This document shows, piece after piece, positions 7,351 through 14,628 of a stretch of 15,627 nt of DNA. The notes beneath the pieces were generated by a model. The model made no database searches, was not told where the DNA came from, and worked only from the letters and a program-made list of their open reading frames with translations. This stretch comes from WVWW01 sp041568335 (lineage in GTDB: Bacteria; Acidobacteriota; Polarisedimenticolia; Polarisedimenticolales; Polarisedimenticolaceae), in the NCBI GenBank assembly GCA_041568335.1, contig JBFFZZ010000045.1, positions 1-15,627 of the forward strand, given 5' to 3'. How positions within the stretch are numbered: the first letter of the stretch is position 1; each line of letters opens with the position of its first letter. Both the position numbers and the translations under genes were made by a program.

Positions 7351-9068
7351 TCCTCGCCGAAGAGCTCCGCCGCATCCAGTTTCTTGAACAGGATCTGCGG
7401 TTCGCCGAGCGCGTGCCCGGCGGGAATCTCATCGTCCACCGCGTGCCAGTCCAGCTCCTCCACACGTAGCATCGCTTTACAGGCATCCGCCGAATGCGGC
7501 AGGAACGGCCCCATCAGCGTCGTCAGCGCCTTGACCGTCTGGACGCAGACGTTCAGCGTCGTCCCGCACGCGGCAAGGTCTTCCTTGCGTTGTTTCCAGG
7601 GCTGCTTCGTGTCGAAGTACTTGTTGCCTGCGCGCGCAAGGTCCATGACAGTCTTCAGGGCTGCCTTGAACCGAAACTCCTCGAGACACAGCGTCGCCTT
7701 CTCGGCCAGGCTCGAGATGGTCTCGATCTGAACCATGTCGACCTCGTCCCGTTCTCCCGGATCGGGGACTTGCCCGTCGAAATAGCGCGCCGCAAACGTC
7801 AGGGACCGGTTGATGAAATTGCCCAGCGCGTTCAACAGCTCGTTGTTGTTCCGCGCGATGAAGTCGTCGATGTCGAACGCCGTGCGTTGTCTCTCGGGTG
7901 CGATCGCCGTGAGGTAATAGCGCAGCGGGTCCGGTGCGAGCCGCTCGAGATACTCGTCGATCCAGATCGCCGTGCCGCGGCTCTTGCTGATCTTCTGCTC
8001 CTCGGCGCCCGGAAACTGGATGTTCAGGAAACTGTTGGCCACGACCTGCCACGGTAGTTGGTAGCTTCCCTCGGCCTGCAGCATCGCCGGCCAGATCAGG
8101 GCGTGGAACACGGTGTTGTCCTCACCGATGAAGTGCACGATCCGTGTGTCGGGATCCTTCCACCAACGCTCGTAGTCCGACCAGGAGCCGCCGCGTTGCT
8201 CGCACAGGCTGGCCGTGAACGACACGTAGCCGATCGGCGCGTCGAACCAGACATAGAGCATCTTGCCCTCGGCGTCCGGATCGTCCAGCGGCACCGGCAC
8301 ACCCCACTCCAGGTCGCGGGTCATGGATCGCTCGGGCAAACCGTCCTTGATCTGGCCGAGAACGAAATTGACCACGGTGTCTCGCCACTTGGGCCCGTCG
8401 ACACCGTCACGCTTGCGCTCCAGCCACTTCTTGAGCGGCGCCTCGAACTCCCCCAGCTTGAGATACCAGTGCGTGGTCTTGCGGGCGACGGGTCGGCTTC
8501 CGGTGATCGTGCTCTTGGGATTGATCAGCTCCATCGGGTCGATCGCGTTCCCGCATGACTCACACTGATCGCCGTAGGCCTCCGGGTAACGGCACGGCGT
8601 GCCGTCGGTCTTGTCGTGATAACAGATGCCCTTGACGAACCGATCCGGGAGAAAGCGCTCGTCCTCGGTGTCGTACAACTGCTCCGTCGTCCGTTTGACG
8701 AAATAACCTTTCTCGTGAATCGATCGGAACATCTCCTGGCTGAGTTGCTCATGGCGCCGCACGAACTCGGGTTGGTGGGTTCCGCCGAAGATATCGAAGC
8801 GGATCCCGAGTCCTTCGAAGTCCGCGCGTTGTCGCGCGTTGTAATACGCCGTCAGCTCCTCGACGGAACGGCCTTCCTTGCGGGCCGAGATCAGGGCGGC
8901 GACACCGTTGTCGTCACTGCCGCAAACGAACAACGCCTCGTCGCCCCGGGCCCGGAGGTAGCGCACCCAGGTGTCGGCGGGCAGATAAGCCCCGGCAACG
9001 TGTCCGACGTGCAGCCGTCCGTTCGAGTACGGCAACCCCGAGGTGACCATGAAGCGGCGCTTACCCAT
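7347..9068 (-). CDS. metG: Methionine-tRNA ligase (MetRS)
   Basis: The predicted product has 573 residues from the ATG at 9068. A GTG immediately before it (9071) is an alternative start, and neither has a strong Shine-Dalgarno. The enzyme charges tRNA(Met) with methionine in the cytoplasm. The class I signatures are H20-VGH (HIGH motif), inside LPYSNGRLHVGHVAGAYLP, and KISKS at 359-363. A zinc-knuckle insertion has Cys149, Cys159, Cys169 and Cys172. The last three keep the usual spacing (C-x9-C-x2-C), but the first gap is C-x9-C, not the normal C-x2-C. The anticodon-binding helical domain (about 400-540) includes WKQRKED. The C-terminal EMAP/Trbp111-like tRNA-binding domain of longer MetRSs is absent. 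It starts 9 nt after the saccharopine dehydrogenase stop (TAA 9078-9080) and is probably co-transcribed with that gene. Confidence 0.96.
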   Translation of the reverse strand: MGKRRFMVTSGLPYSNGRLHVGHVAGAYLPADTWVRYLRARGDEALFVCGSDDNGVAALISARKEGRSVEELTAYYNARQRADFEGLGIRFDIFGGTHQPEFVRRHEQLSQEMFRSIHEKGYFVKRTTEQLYDTEDERFLPDRFVKGICYHDKTDGTPCRYPEAYGDQCESCGNAIDPMELINPKSTITGSRPVARKTTHWYLKLGEFEAPLKKWLERKRDGVDGPKWRDTVVNFVLGQIKDGLPERSMTRDLEWGVPVPLDDPDAEGKMLYVWFDAPIGYVSFTASLCEQRGGSWSDYERWWKDPDTRIVHFIGEDNTVFHALIWPAMLQAEGSYQLPWQVVANSFLNIQFPGAEEQKISKSRGTAIWIDEYLERLAPDPLRYYLTAIAPERQRTAFDIDDFIARNNNELLNALGNFINRSLTFAARYFDGQVPDPGERDEVDMVQIETISSLAEKATLCLEEFRFKAALKTVMDLARAGNKYFDTKQPWKQRKEDLAACGTTLNVCVQTVKALTTLMGPFLPHSADACKAMLRVEELDWHAVDDEIPAGHALGEPQILFKKLDAAELFGED

Positions 9069-9077
9069 CACGGCATC

Positions 9078-10412
9078 TTATTCATTTTCGTCGGACGTGA
9101 CGAGCCGCTCGCGGAAGCTGATGCCCATTGATTCGAGTCCCGCGAGGATCGGTTCGTAGATCACGCGGGTCGTCGGAATCTGCACGCCGGTGAGGGGGAG
9201 CCGGCCCTCGAGGATCAGACGCGCGGCGATCGCCGCGGGCCAGGAGACGGTTCGCGAGATCGCGGTAAAGCCGTCCGGATCACCATAGGCGATCAGCTGG
9301 GATTGCCGATGCTCATGCCGGCCGTCGGAACGGACGATCCCGAAGTCGTGCTGCATGACGACCATGTCGCGCTCGCCGGGGGCGTAACGCATGCGCTGTT
9401 CAAAATGACTCGCCACGAGGTCGAGCGGTGCGGCGTTCGTCTGTCCCAACGGCTCGTCGTCGAACAGACCGGCAAAGGCCAACCGTTCGAGGACGTCGTC
9501 GTCATCGTCCAGACCGAGGTGGCGCGCAACGCGCTCACGCGGTGTTCCCGGTCCGGGGGGCAGTCGCGAGACCGTCATGTCGGCGTAGGTCGACCCCACC
9601 GGCCACTCCCGCGGCTCCAGCTCGAGCAGCCCGAGGTCGGCGACGGCCTTCATCCCCCGCGACCAGCCGGGGTAGCGGATCGTCCCGCGCACCATCGTAT
9701 CCATGTCACGCAGTCCGTACGTTTCGCAATACGGTATGGAGTCCCGGTTGGGGTATACCTCGAAACGTCCCAGCCCATGGACGTCGTAAGGCCAGTAGTG
9801 GTCGAAGAGAACGCGGCCGTCGACCCTGCGCTCGATGCCGTCGCCGAGGTAGCGCGCCGGTTGGGTGCCCGCCACCAGAGCGCCGCGCGGGCTCCACGAG
9901 AATTTGTAGCGCCACGGGTTGTCCGCCGCCTCCGGAGAAGGCAATCCACCGGTGCAGCTCTCGAAGCGGACGATCCGCCCGCCGTCGTCGTGGACCCGGT
10001 CGATCACTCGCATCGCCGACATGTGATCCAGCCCCGGGTCGAGCCCGCACTCGTTGAGCAACAGCACACCGGCATCGCGAGCCTCCGGGTCGAGCTCGCG
10101 CATGGCGGGCGATACGTAGGACGTCGTGACGAGGCTCACGCGCCGCGCCACGGCGGCGCGCGCGACCTCCGCGTGAAGGTGAAACGGGACGAGGCTCACG
10201 ACGAGATCCACCTCGCCGACCCGCTGCTCGACCTGGGACGCGTCGGTAACGTCGATCGCGATCGCGCGGGCGTTCGGCCGGTCGCCGATGAGCCTTTGCG
10301 CGTCCTCGACGTACAGCGTACCGACCGTCAGGTCGACCTCGGCCCGATCCAGGAAGTAGTGCACGATCGGCCGGCTGACCAGGCCCGCGCCGAGCACCAG
10401 CACCTTGTGCAT
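9078..10412 (-). CDS. Saccharopine dehydrogenase, glutamate-forming (SDH half of an AASS-type pair)
   Basis: The predicted product has 444 residues. The family reaction is NAD(P)-dependent oxidation of saccharopine to glutamate and alpha-aminoadipate semialdehyde (EC 1.5.1.9-type direction, cytoplasmic). A Rossmann nucleotide-binding start is visible (VLVLGAGLVSRP, residues 4-15), followed by SLVPFHLHAEVARA, TTSYVSPAM and the family hallmarks ECGLDPGLDHM (121-131) and TGGLPSPEAADNPWRYKFSW (154-173), then VYPNRDS. These closely match, from memory, the C-terminal half of animal and plant bifunctional aminoadipate-semialdehyde synthase. The ATG at 10412 follows the LKR stop by 11 nt and has a GGAT-type ribosome site. 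Coupling with LKR directs it to lysine degradation. A biosynthetic Lys9-like role is less likely because LKR is adjacent. Confidence 0.93.
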   Translation of the reverse strand: MHKVLVLGAGLVSRPIVHYFLDRAEVDLTVGTLYVEDAQRLIGDRPNARAIAIDVTDASQVEQRVGEVDLVVSLVPFHLHAEVARAAVARRVSLVTTSYVSPAMRELDPEARDAGVLLLNECGLDPGLDHMSAMRVIDRVHDDGGRIVRFESCTGGLPSPEAADNPWRYKFSWSPRGALVAGTQPARYLGDGIERRVDGRVLFDHYWPYDVHGLGRFEVYPNRDSIPYCETYGLRDMDTMVRGTIRYPGWSRGMKAVADLGLLELEPREWPVGSTYADMTVSRLPPGPGTPRERVARHLGLDDDDDVLERLAFAGLFDDEPLGQTNAAPLDLVASHFEQRMRYAPGERDMVVMQHDFGIVRSDGRHEHRQSQLIAYGDPDGFTAISRTVSWPAAIAARLILEGRLPLTGVQIPTTRVIYEPILAGLESMGISFRERLVTSDENE

Positions 10413-10423
10413 GACGGATCCGC

Positions 10424-11728
10424 CTATCCCGCGTCGAGCGCTGTTTGGAGGTACGCGAAAGGTGGGGTGAGCGCGCCGTGATGGACGATCACCGCGCGAC
10501 GGATCGAATCGGGCAAGCCCAGCTCCCCGAGCGGCTTTTCCCAGGCACAGCGGTCGAGCATCGGGACCCAGCGTGCGAGGGTATCGCCGAAGTGCTCGCT
10601 CGACTCGGCCGCGAGCTGGCAGGGGAGATTGTCGACCGCCATGACGACCGGACCGCGGCCGCGGTAGCCATCGACGGCTTCCCGCCGGTCGAGATCGAAC
10701 ACGTACACGGGGTTGCCCGGTGTCGTCGCCTTCGCGGTTGCTTCGACGCCACCGCCGATGTCGCAGCTGATGTCGGCGATAACCCGGAGCTTCGGCGCGT
10801 CCTCAGCCCACAACCGGTCGAGGTCGTCGAGACCGACCACACGTGGTTGCTCGGGTGTCCAGAACGCCCCGTGAACCAGCATCGTCAGGTGCGGCAGCCA
10901 GCGGGTGAGACCGTTCTCATAGCGCTCGGGGTGGGACTCCAGCTCCGCCGAATCGAAATCGCCACCACCGCGTCGCGCGAAGCGGTGCTTGCGGTCGAAT
11001 GGAACCTTGTAAAGCACGTTGCGCGGACGCTCCGGATCGGCGATCAGGCTCTCGAGGTCCTCCGGGGCGACGTCGAGCGTGGGCAGCCGGTCGAAGATTT
11101 CCTGCGCGCCGAGCGACACGTTGCCCGAGCCGGTGAAACCGCAGACGATCGGCCGCAGGTGCTGCGGTAGTCCGGTGTGGCGAAGCCGTTCCCCGACGCG
11201 TGCTATGTGGTGGGTGGCCTCGTCGAGACTCGAGTAGTCGTGCGCCAGCCGAATCCTCTCGAACGCCGTCGCGTGGCCTTCGGATTCGAAACGCCGCCCA
11301 AGGGCCCACAACGTGTTGATCATCCCGGCGTAGCCGGCGTAGCGACCGAAAAAGATGAGACGCTTGCCGCGTTCGTCCGAGATCTGCTCGTAGTCGATCA
11401 GCGTGCACCCCGCCTCCATCAATCGTCGCAACATCGGCATGTTGTAGGCCTGACCCTTGCTGGTGTGTGAAAAGTAGAGGTAGATCTTGCCGGGCAGGAT
11501 CTTGTCGGTCGGGACTTCCTTGATCCCGAGAATCACGTCGCACGCGTCGAGGCTCTCGTCGAGGATCGCGCCGGCCAAGACGTAATCCACATCGGCGAAC
11601 GCGCGTTTGGCGGAGGGCTGGACGCGCAAAACCACCCCGGCGTCGCCCACGAGCTCGGCAACGTGATCCGGCGTCAGCGCGACGCGGCGCTCCCACTCGT
11701 TCTTATCCTCGCGTCGCAATCCGATCAT
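10424..11728 (-). CDS. Lysine-ketoglutarate reductase (LKR half of an AASS-type pair)
   Basis: The predicted product has 434 residues. The reaction is condensation of L-lysine with 2-oxoglutarate and NADPH-dependent reduction to saccharopine, the first step of the saccharopine route. The N-terminal alanine-dehydrogenase/PNT-type region has GLRREDKNEWERRVALTP (3-20), IKEVP, YFSHTSKGQAYNMPML (85-100), IDYE and FGRYAGYAGMINTLWALG (127-144). The second Rossmann region has FTGSGNVSLGAQEIFDRLP (198-216). ADISCDIGGGVEATAKATTP (318-337) also matches the LKR domain of animal AASS as I recall it. The alanine-dehydrogenase family itself is excluded by these LKR-specific segments. The ATG at 11728 has GGGA about 10 nt upstream. 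A possible extended -10 lies just upstream at 11752-11760, so LKR-SDH-metG might also have their own promoter downstream of the antiporter gene. Confidence 0.92.
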   Translation of the reverse strand: MIGLRREDKNEWERRVALTPDHVAELVGDAGVVLRVQPSAKRAFADVDYVLAGAILDESLDACDVILGIKEVPTDKILPGKIYLYFSHTSKGQAYNMPMLRRLMEAGCTLIDYEQISDERGKRLIFFGRYAGYAGMINTLWALGRRFESEGHATAFERIRLAHDYSSLDEATHHIARVGERLRHTGLPQHLRPIVCGFTGSGNVSLGAQEIFDRLPTLDVAPEDLESLIADPERPRNVLYKVPFDRKHRFARRGGGDFDSAELESHPERYENGLTRWLPHLTMLVHGAFWTPEQPRVVGLDDLDRLWAEDAPKLRVIADISCDIGGGVEATAKATTPGNPVYVFDLDRREAVDGYRGRGPVVMAVDNLPCQLAAESSEHFGDTLARWVPMLDRCAWEKPLGELGLPDSIRRAVIVHHGALTPPFAYLQTALDAG

Positions 11729-11751
11729 CGGCGGTTCCCAAAAGAGCGCGC

Positions 11752-11760
11752 AGTGTATCA
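11752..11760 (-). promoter_or_regulatory. Possible extended -10 promoter upstream of LKR
   Basis: TGATACACT on the minus strand (11760 to 11752) fits the extended -10 pattern TGn-TAnnnT. It would start transcription about 17 nt before the LKR ATG. No -35 is visible at 17 nt (CGGCAC). A perfect 10-bp palindrome GCCGGCCGGC (11761-11770) abuts it and could be an operator, though such strings are common at this GC content. Confidence 0.25.
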
Positions 11761-11847
11761 GCCGGCCGGCGCCAGTGCCGCGAGCGAACGGTCGCCGTGC
11801 AGCTGGAACGCCCGCAGGTCGAAGAGCTCTCGAGGGTAGGCCTCCAT
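11758..11847 (-). CDS. Possible small ORF, 29 codons, between the antiporter gene and LKR
   Basis: The frame reads MEAYPRELFDLRAFQLHG then DRSLAALAPAG and stops at TGA (11758-11760). Of its 29 sense codons, 25 end in G or C, like the genes around it, and the composition looks like an ordinary soluble protein tail, not the Arg/Pro-rich reading typical of shadow frames here. The frame stays open further upstream (TDRKYMEAYPREL) into the 3' end of the antiporter gene in its +1 frame. There is no convincing Shine-Dalgarno before the ATG. It may be a small protein gene, the remnant of the C-terminus of a lost gene, or coincidence. I do not recognise the family. Confidence 0.3.
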   Translation of the reverse strand: MEAYPRELFDLRAFQLHGDRSLAALAPAG

Positions 11848-11857
11848 GTACTTGCGG

Positions 11858-13567
11858 TCAGTCGGCCGAGCGCCTCCCGACGAAGCGCAGGAACGCGTAC
11901 AGCACCGCGGAGCCGAGGAACAACCCGATCCATGGCGACAAACCGAACCCCACCGGTAGGTAACCGACGATCAGCGCGACGACGGCCACGGTCAACGCGT
12001 AAGGCAGCTGGGTGCGGACATGATCGACATGATCGCACCCCGAGGCCATCGAGGACATCACGGTGGTGTCCGAAATCGGGCTGCAATGATCGCCGAAGAG
12101 GGCGCCTGCAAGAACCGAGGAGACGGCTCCGAGCATGACCCCGTGGGTCGAGGCGGCGTCCCAACCCGCGCTCTGCGACACACCGACCGCGGTGGGGACG
12201 GCGAGTGGGATGAGGATCGACATCGTGGCCCACGACGTCCCCGTCGCGAACGCGGTCACGGCGGCGAGGAAGAAGACCAGCGCGGGGAGGTAGCCGGGAT
12301 TGAGTGAATCGGAGAGCTGCGCGACGAGGTAGTTCGCCGTTTGCAGGTCCGAACAGACGTTGCCGATACCCCAGGCGAGGATCAGGATCACCATCGCCGG
12401 CATCATGCTTTTCATGCCGTCGATCCACGCGCCCAACCCCGTGCCGAGCGGGAAGATGCGTTGACCGACCGCGAGGATCAGCGCCGAAGCGGAGCCCGCG
12501 ATCGAGGCGTACATCAACGCGTTGTACGAGGCTCCGGCACTGAACACCGAGCCCAACCCTTCGAGACCGAGCGAGAACAGACCCGCCGTCCCGGCCGGGT
12601 TGCCGTCGGCGACGAGGCTCGCCCGGCCGGTGAACCACAACGCCACGAAGGTAACGGCGAGCACGAGTCCGACCGGGATGGCGGCGTTGATCCAGCGTAA
12701 CGGCTTGCCTTCGACGGGCGTCAACGACGTGCCCTCGAAGTCCGCCAAAGGAACGGCGCCGTCGGCGAGTACCTTGCCGGAGGCCGCCCGTCGCTCGGCC
12801 TTGAGCATCGGGCCGAAATCGCGTCGCGTCGTCGCGATCATGATCCCGAACACGAGCGCGAGAATCGGGTAGAAGTTGTACGGCAGGGACTGGAGGAAGA
12901 TGGCGTACGGTTCGTCGGTGCGACCCATGTCTTCGAGCGCTTGGCCGATCAACGACACCTCGTAACCGATCCAGGTGGAGATCAACGCGATGCTGGCAAC
13001 GGGTGCGGCGGTCGAATCGACGATGTACGCTAGTTTCTCACGCGAGATCCTCAGCCTGTCGGTGACCGGTCGCATCGTATTCCCGACCAGCAACGTGTTG
13101 GCGTAGTCGTCGAAGAACACAGCGACGCCGAGCAACCAGGTCACCACTTGACCGCGCCGGGAGTTGGTCGCGTAGGGCGCGATCGATTCGACGAGGCCGC
13201 GAGTCCCGCCCGACTTGGAGATCACCCCGACCATCCCGCCGAGCAGCAGGGTGAAGAGAACGATCTTGGTACGGTCGGGGTTGGCCAGGGCTTCGACCGC
13301 ATACTTGTCGATCGTGCGCAACAAACCGGTGAACGGGTCGCCGTAAGCGATCCACGCGCCGACCCAGATTCCACCAAACAACGCCGGGACGACCTGACGA
13401 AACACCAGCGCGACCAGGATGGCCAGTAGCGGCGGCAGGAGCGTCAGCCAGCCGACTTCCGGTGCCTGGACGGTCGTGTCACCGCCGTCCTGCGCCGAAG
13501 TCATCCACGCGAGCGCGGCCACGGCGACACACAGCAGGGCGAACGCGCCCGTTCTTTTCCGCAGCAT
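11858..13567 (-). CDS. NhaC-family Na+/H+ antiporter-like transporter, candidate lysine porter
   Basis: The predicted product has 569 residues. The ATG at 13567 has GGAGGG (13576-13581) 8 nt upstream. It is a polytopic inner-membrane protein with a dozen or so hydrophobic segments. Family signatures are SKSGGTRGLVE (about 117-127), FFDDYANTLLVGNTMRPVTD, DSTAAPVASIALISTWIGYE, FATGTSWATMSILIPLA and the C-terminal GDHCSPISDTTVMSSMASGC. An extra hydrophobic segment at residues 1-24 followed by a polar stretch (SAQDGGDTTVQAP) looks like a cleavable signal or additional helix. NhaC-family proteins exchange Na+ and H+. From memory, one branch (LysW) was predicted by comparative genomics to transport lysine. 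Position immediately upstream of LKR-SDH makes lysine uptake a plausible alternative to ion exchange. I infer this from context, not from substrate-site residues. Confidence 0.92.
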   Translation of the reverse strand: MLRKRTGAFALLCVAVAALAWMTSAQDGGDTTVQAPEVGWLTLLPPLLAILVALVFRQVVPALFGGIWVGAWIAYGDPFTGLLRTIDKYAVEALANPDRTKIVLFTLLLGGMVGVISKSGGTRGLVESIAPYATNSRRGQVVTWLLGVAVFFDDYANTLLVGNTMRPVTDRLRISREKLAYIVDSTAAPVASIALISTWIGYEVSLIGQALEDMGRTDEPYAIFLQSLPYNFYPILALVFGIMIATTRRDFGPMLKAERRAASGKVLADGAVPLADFEGTSLTPVEGKPLRWINAAIPVGLVLAVTFVALWFTGRASLVADGNPAGTAGLFSLGLEGLGSVFSAGASYNALMYASIAGSASALILAVGQRIFPLGTGLGAWIDGMKSMMPAMVILILAWGIGNVCSDLQTANYLVAQLSDSLNPGYLPALVFFLAAVTAFATGTSWATMSILIPLAVPTAVGVSQSAGWDAASTHGVMLGAVSSVLAGALFGDHCSPISDTTVMSSMASGCDHVDHVRTQLPYALTVAVVALIVGYLPVGFGLSPWIGLFLGSAVLYAFLRFVGRRSAD

Positions 13568-13610
13568 GCCCGGTTCCCTCCCCCCGGTCGGAGAGCAGAC
13601 TCTATCAAAG

Positions 13611-13631
13611 TAGCCCGGCGGCTTCGGGCTA
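13611..13631 (-). terminator. Hairpin containing the ctaB stop codon, possible weak terminator
   Basis: TAGCCCG (13611-13617), a 7-nt loop and CGGGCTA (13625-13631) form a perfect 7-bp stem. Read on the minus strand it begins with the ctaB TAG stop codon and is followed by CTTTG, a short U run. It may partly terminate ctaB transcription before the antiporter gene. The poor U tract keeps confidence low. Confidence 0.4.
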
Positions 13632-14507
13632 GCCCAGCAAGTAGGCGACGATCAGGAAGGGCAGGTAGAGCAGCGACCAGAGGAAGACGCGGCGCGCCTC
13701 GGTAGGGCCGGCCGAACGGCGGAGCCCGGCAGCGGCGTACGCAAGGAACACCAGGCCGAGAACGGCCGCCCCGATCGTGTAGACGGTCCCGGCCAGTCCG
13801 AGGAACTGCGGCAACAGGCTCCAGGCGACCAGCACCAGCGTGAATGCGAAGATGAAGCGGCGCACGGTGAGCGGCTCGAACACGACGGACATGACGCGCA
13901 GGCCGCCGCGCATGAAGTCCTCACGGAGGTAGACCGAGATGGCGATGAAGTGCGGCAGCTGCCAGAAGAACAACACGCCGAACAGGTACCAGCCACCGAG
14001 CCCCAGCTCCCCCGTGGCGGCGGTCCAACCCATCAGCGGCGGGAGGGCCCCGGGAACGGCGCCGACGATCACCGACCACGGTGTGACGCGTTTCAACGGG
14101 GTGTAGACGGCCGCGTAACTGATCAACGCGGTCATCCCGAGGATCGTGGTGAGCGGGTTGGTCACGAGCGCGAGAATCGTCAGCGAGACGATCGCGAGGA
14201 ACGTGCCCGACGCCAGCGCGACGTGGGGCTCGAGCCGGCCCGTCGGGAGCGGGCGCTCGCGCGTTCGCCGCATCCGCGCGTCGATCTCGCGTTCGATCCA
14301 GCAATTCAACGTGTTGGCAGAAATCACCAGCAAGGCCGTGGCGATGACGAAGACGCCCGCGCGCCACGCCGATTCCACGGTGGGCGCCGCGGCGACTCCG
14401 GTCGCGGCGGTGAACAACACCAGCATCGACAGGCGCGGTTTGCCGAGCTCGATCAAGTCGCGCAGACGTGCCACGGGGACGGACTTGAAGACGTCGATCT
14501 GGCCCAC
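13629..14507 (-). CDS. ctaB: Protoheme IX farnesyltransferase (heme O synthase)
   Basis: The predicted product has 292 residues, normal for the family (also called CyoE). This inner-membrane UbiA-type prenyltransferase adds a farnesyl group to heme B, giving heme O for terminal oxidases (and heme A after CtaA). The GTG start at 14507 is supported by GGAGGG (14514-14519) 6 nt upstream. LGKPRLSMLVLFTAATG opens the first helix. The first prenyl-diphosphate motif is N68-x3-E72-x3-D76 with RMRRTRERPLPTG following. Then come YTPLKRVTPWSVIVGAVPGA (135-154) and WQLPHFIAISVYLREDFMRG (182-201). Several further helices complete the fold. Glu72 replaces the commoner Asp, as also seen in mitochondrial COX10. 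No other cytochrome oxidase gene is in the window, so the gene is detached from a cta operon here. Confidence 0.95.
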   Translation of the reverse strand: MGQIDVFKSVPVARLRDLIELGKPRLSMLVLFTAATGVAAAPTVESAWRAGVFVIATALLVISANTLNCWIEREIDARMRRTRERPLPTGRLEPHVALASGTFLAIVSLTILALVTNPLTTILGMTALISYAAVYTPLKRVTPWSVIVGAVPGALPPLMGWTAATGELGLGGWYLFGVLFFWQLPHFIAISVYLREDFMRGGLRVMSVVFEPLTVRRFIFAFTLVLVAWSLLPQFLGLAGTVYTIGAAVLGLVFLAYAAAGLRRSAGPTEARRVFLWSLLYLPFLIVAYLLG

Positions 14508-14513
14508 GATCAG

Positions 14514-14519
14514 CCCTCC
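14514..14519 (-). promoter_or_regulatory. Ribosome-binding site GGAGGG deciding the GTG start of ctaB
   Basis: On the minus strand GGAGGG lies 6 nt before the GTG at 14507, near-consensus spacing. This supports the non-ATG start. Confidence 0.7.
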
Positions 14520-14564
14520 GCGCGCGGGATCCGTTCCGGCAGGCGCGCTCGGCTAGAAGCGCGT

Positions 14565-14570
14565 ACTATA
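14565..14570 (-). promoter_or_regulatory. Possible -10 element for ctaB
   Basis: TATAGT on the minus strand (5 of 6 matches to TATAAT) lies about 58 nt upstream of the ctaB GTG in the 121-bp divergent region. No good -35 is found at 16-18 nt (GGGAGC/TGGGAG). The same AT-rich patch reads TACTAT on the plus strand (14564-14569) and could serve the divergent methyltransferase. The rest of 14508-14628 holds a 6-bp stem TTTTGC/GCAAAA around 14582-14604 with no U tract after it. Confidence 0.3.
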
Positions 14571-14616
14571 TCGCATCGACCTTTTTGCTCCCAGCCGGGC
14601 AAAAGCGACGTTTGTT

Positions 14617-14621
14617 GGAGG
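14617..14621 (+). promoter_or_regulatory. Ribosome-binding site GGAGG for the exported methyltransferase
   Basis: GGAGG lies 7 nt before the ATG at 14629, an ideal arrangement. It shows that the signal-peptide-containing start is the real one. Confidence 0.75.
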
Positions 14622-14628
14622 TTCCGGC

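Noticed and set aside
10128..10200. 13-bp direct repeat gacgaggctcacg, copies 60 bp apart
   Set aside because: Both copies encode similar Ser-Leu-Val stretches in the saccharopine dehydrogenase and are not flanked by other repeat structure; most likely chance.
9303..10481. Open frame of 392 codons on the plus strand
   Set aside because: It is antisense to the saccharopine dehydrogenase gene, whose protein matches its family over its full length.
11703..12638. Open frame of 311 codons on the minus strand
   Set aside because: It is an alternative frame of the NhaC-family gene with Arg-rich, low-quality sequence and no family match.
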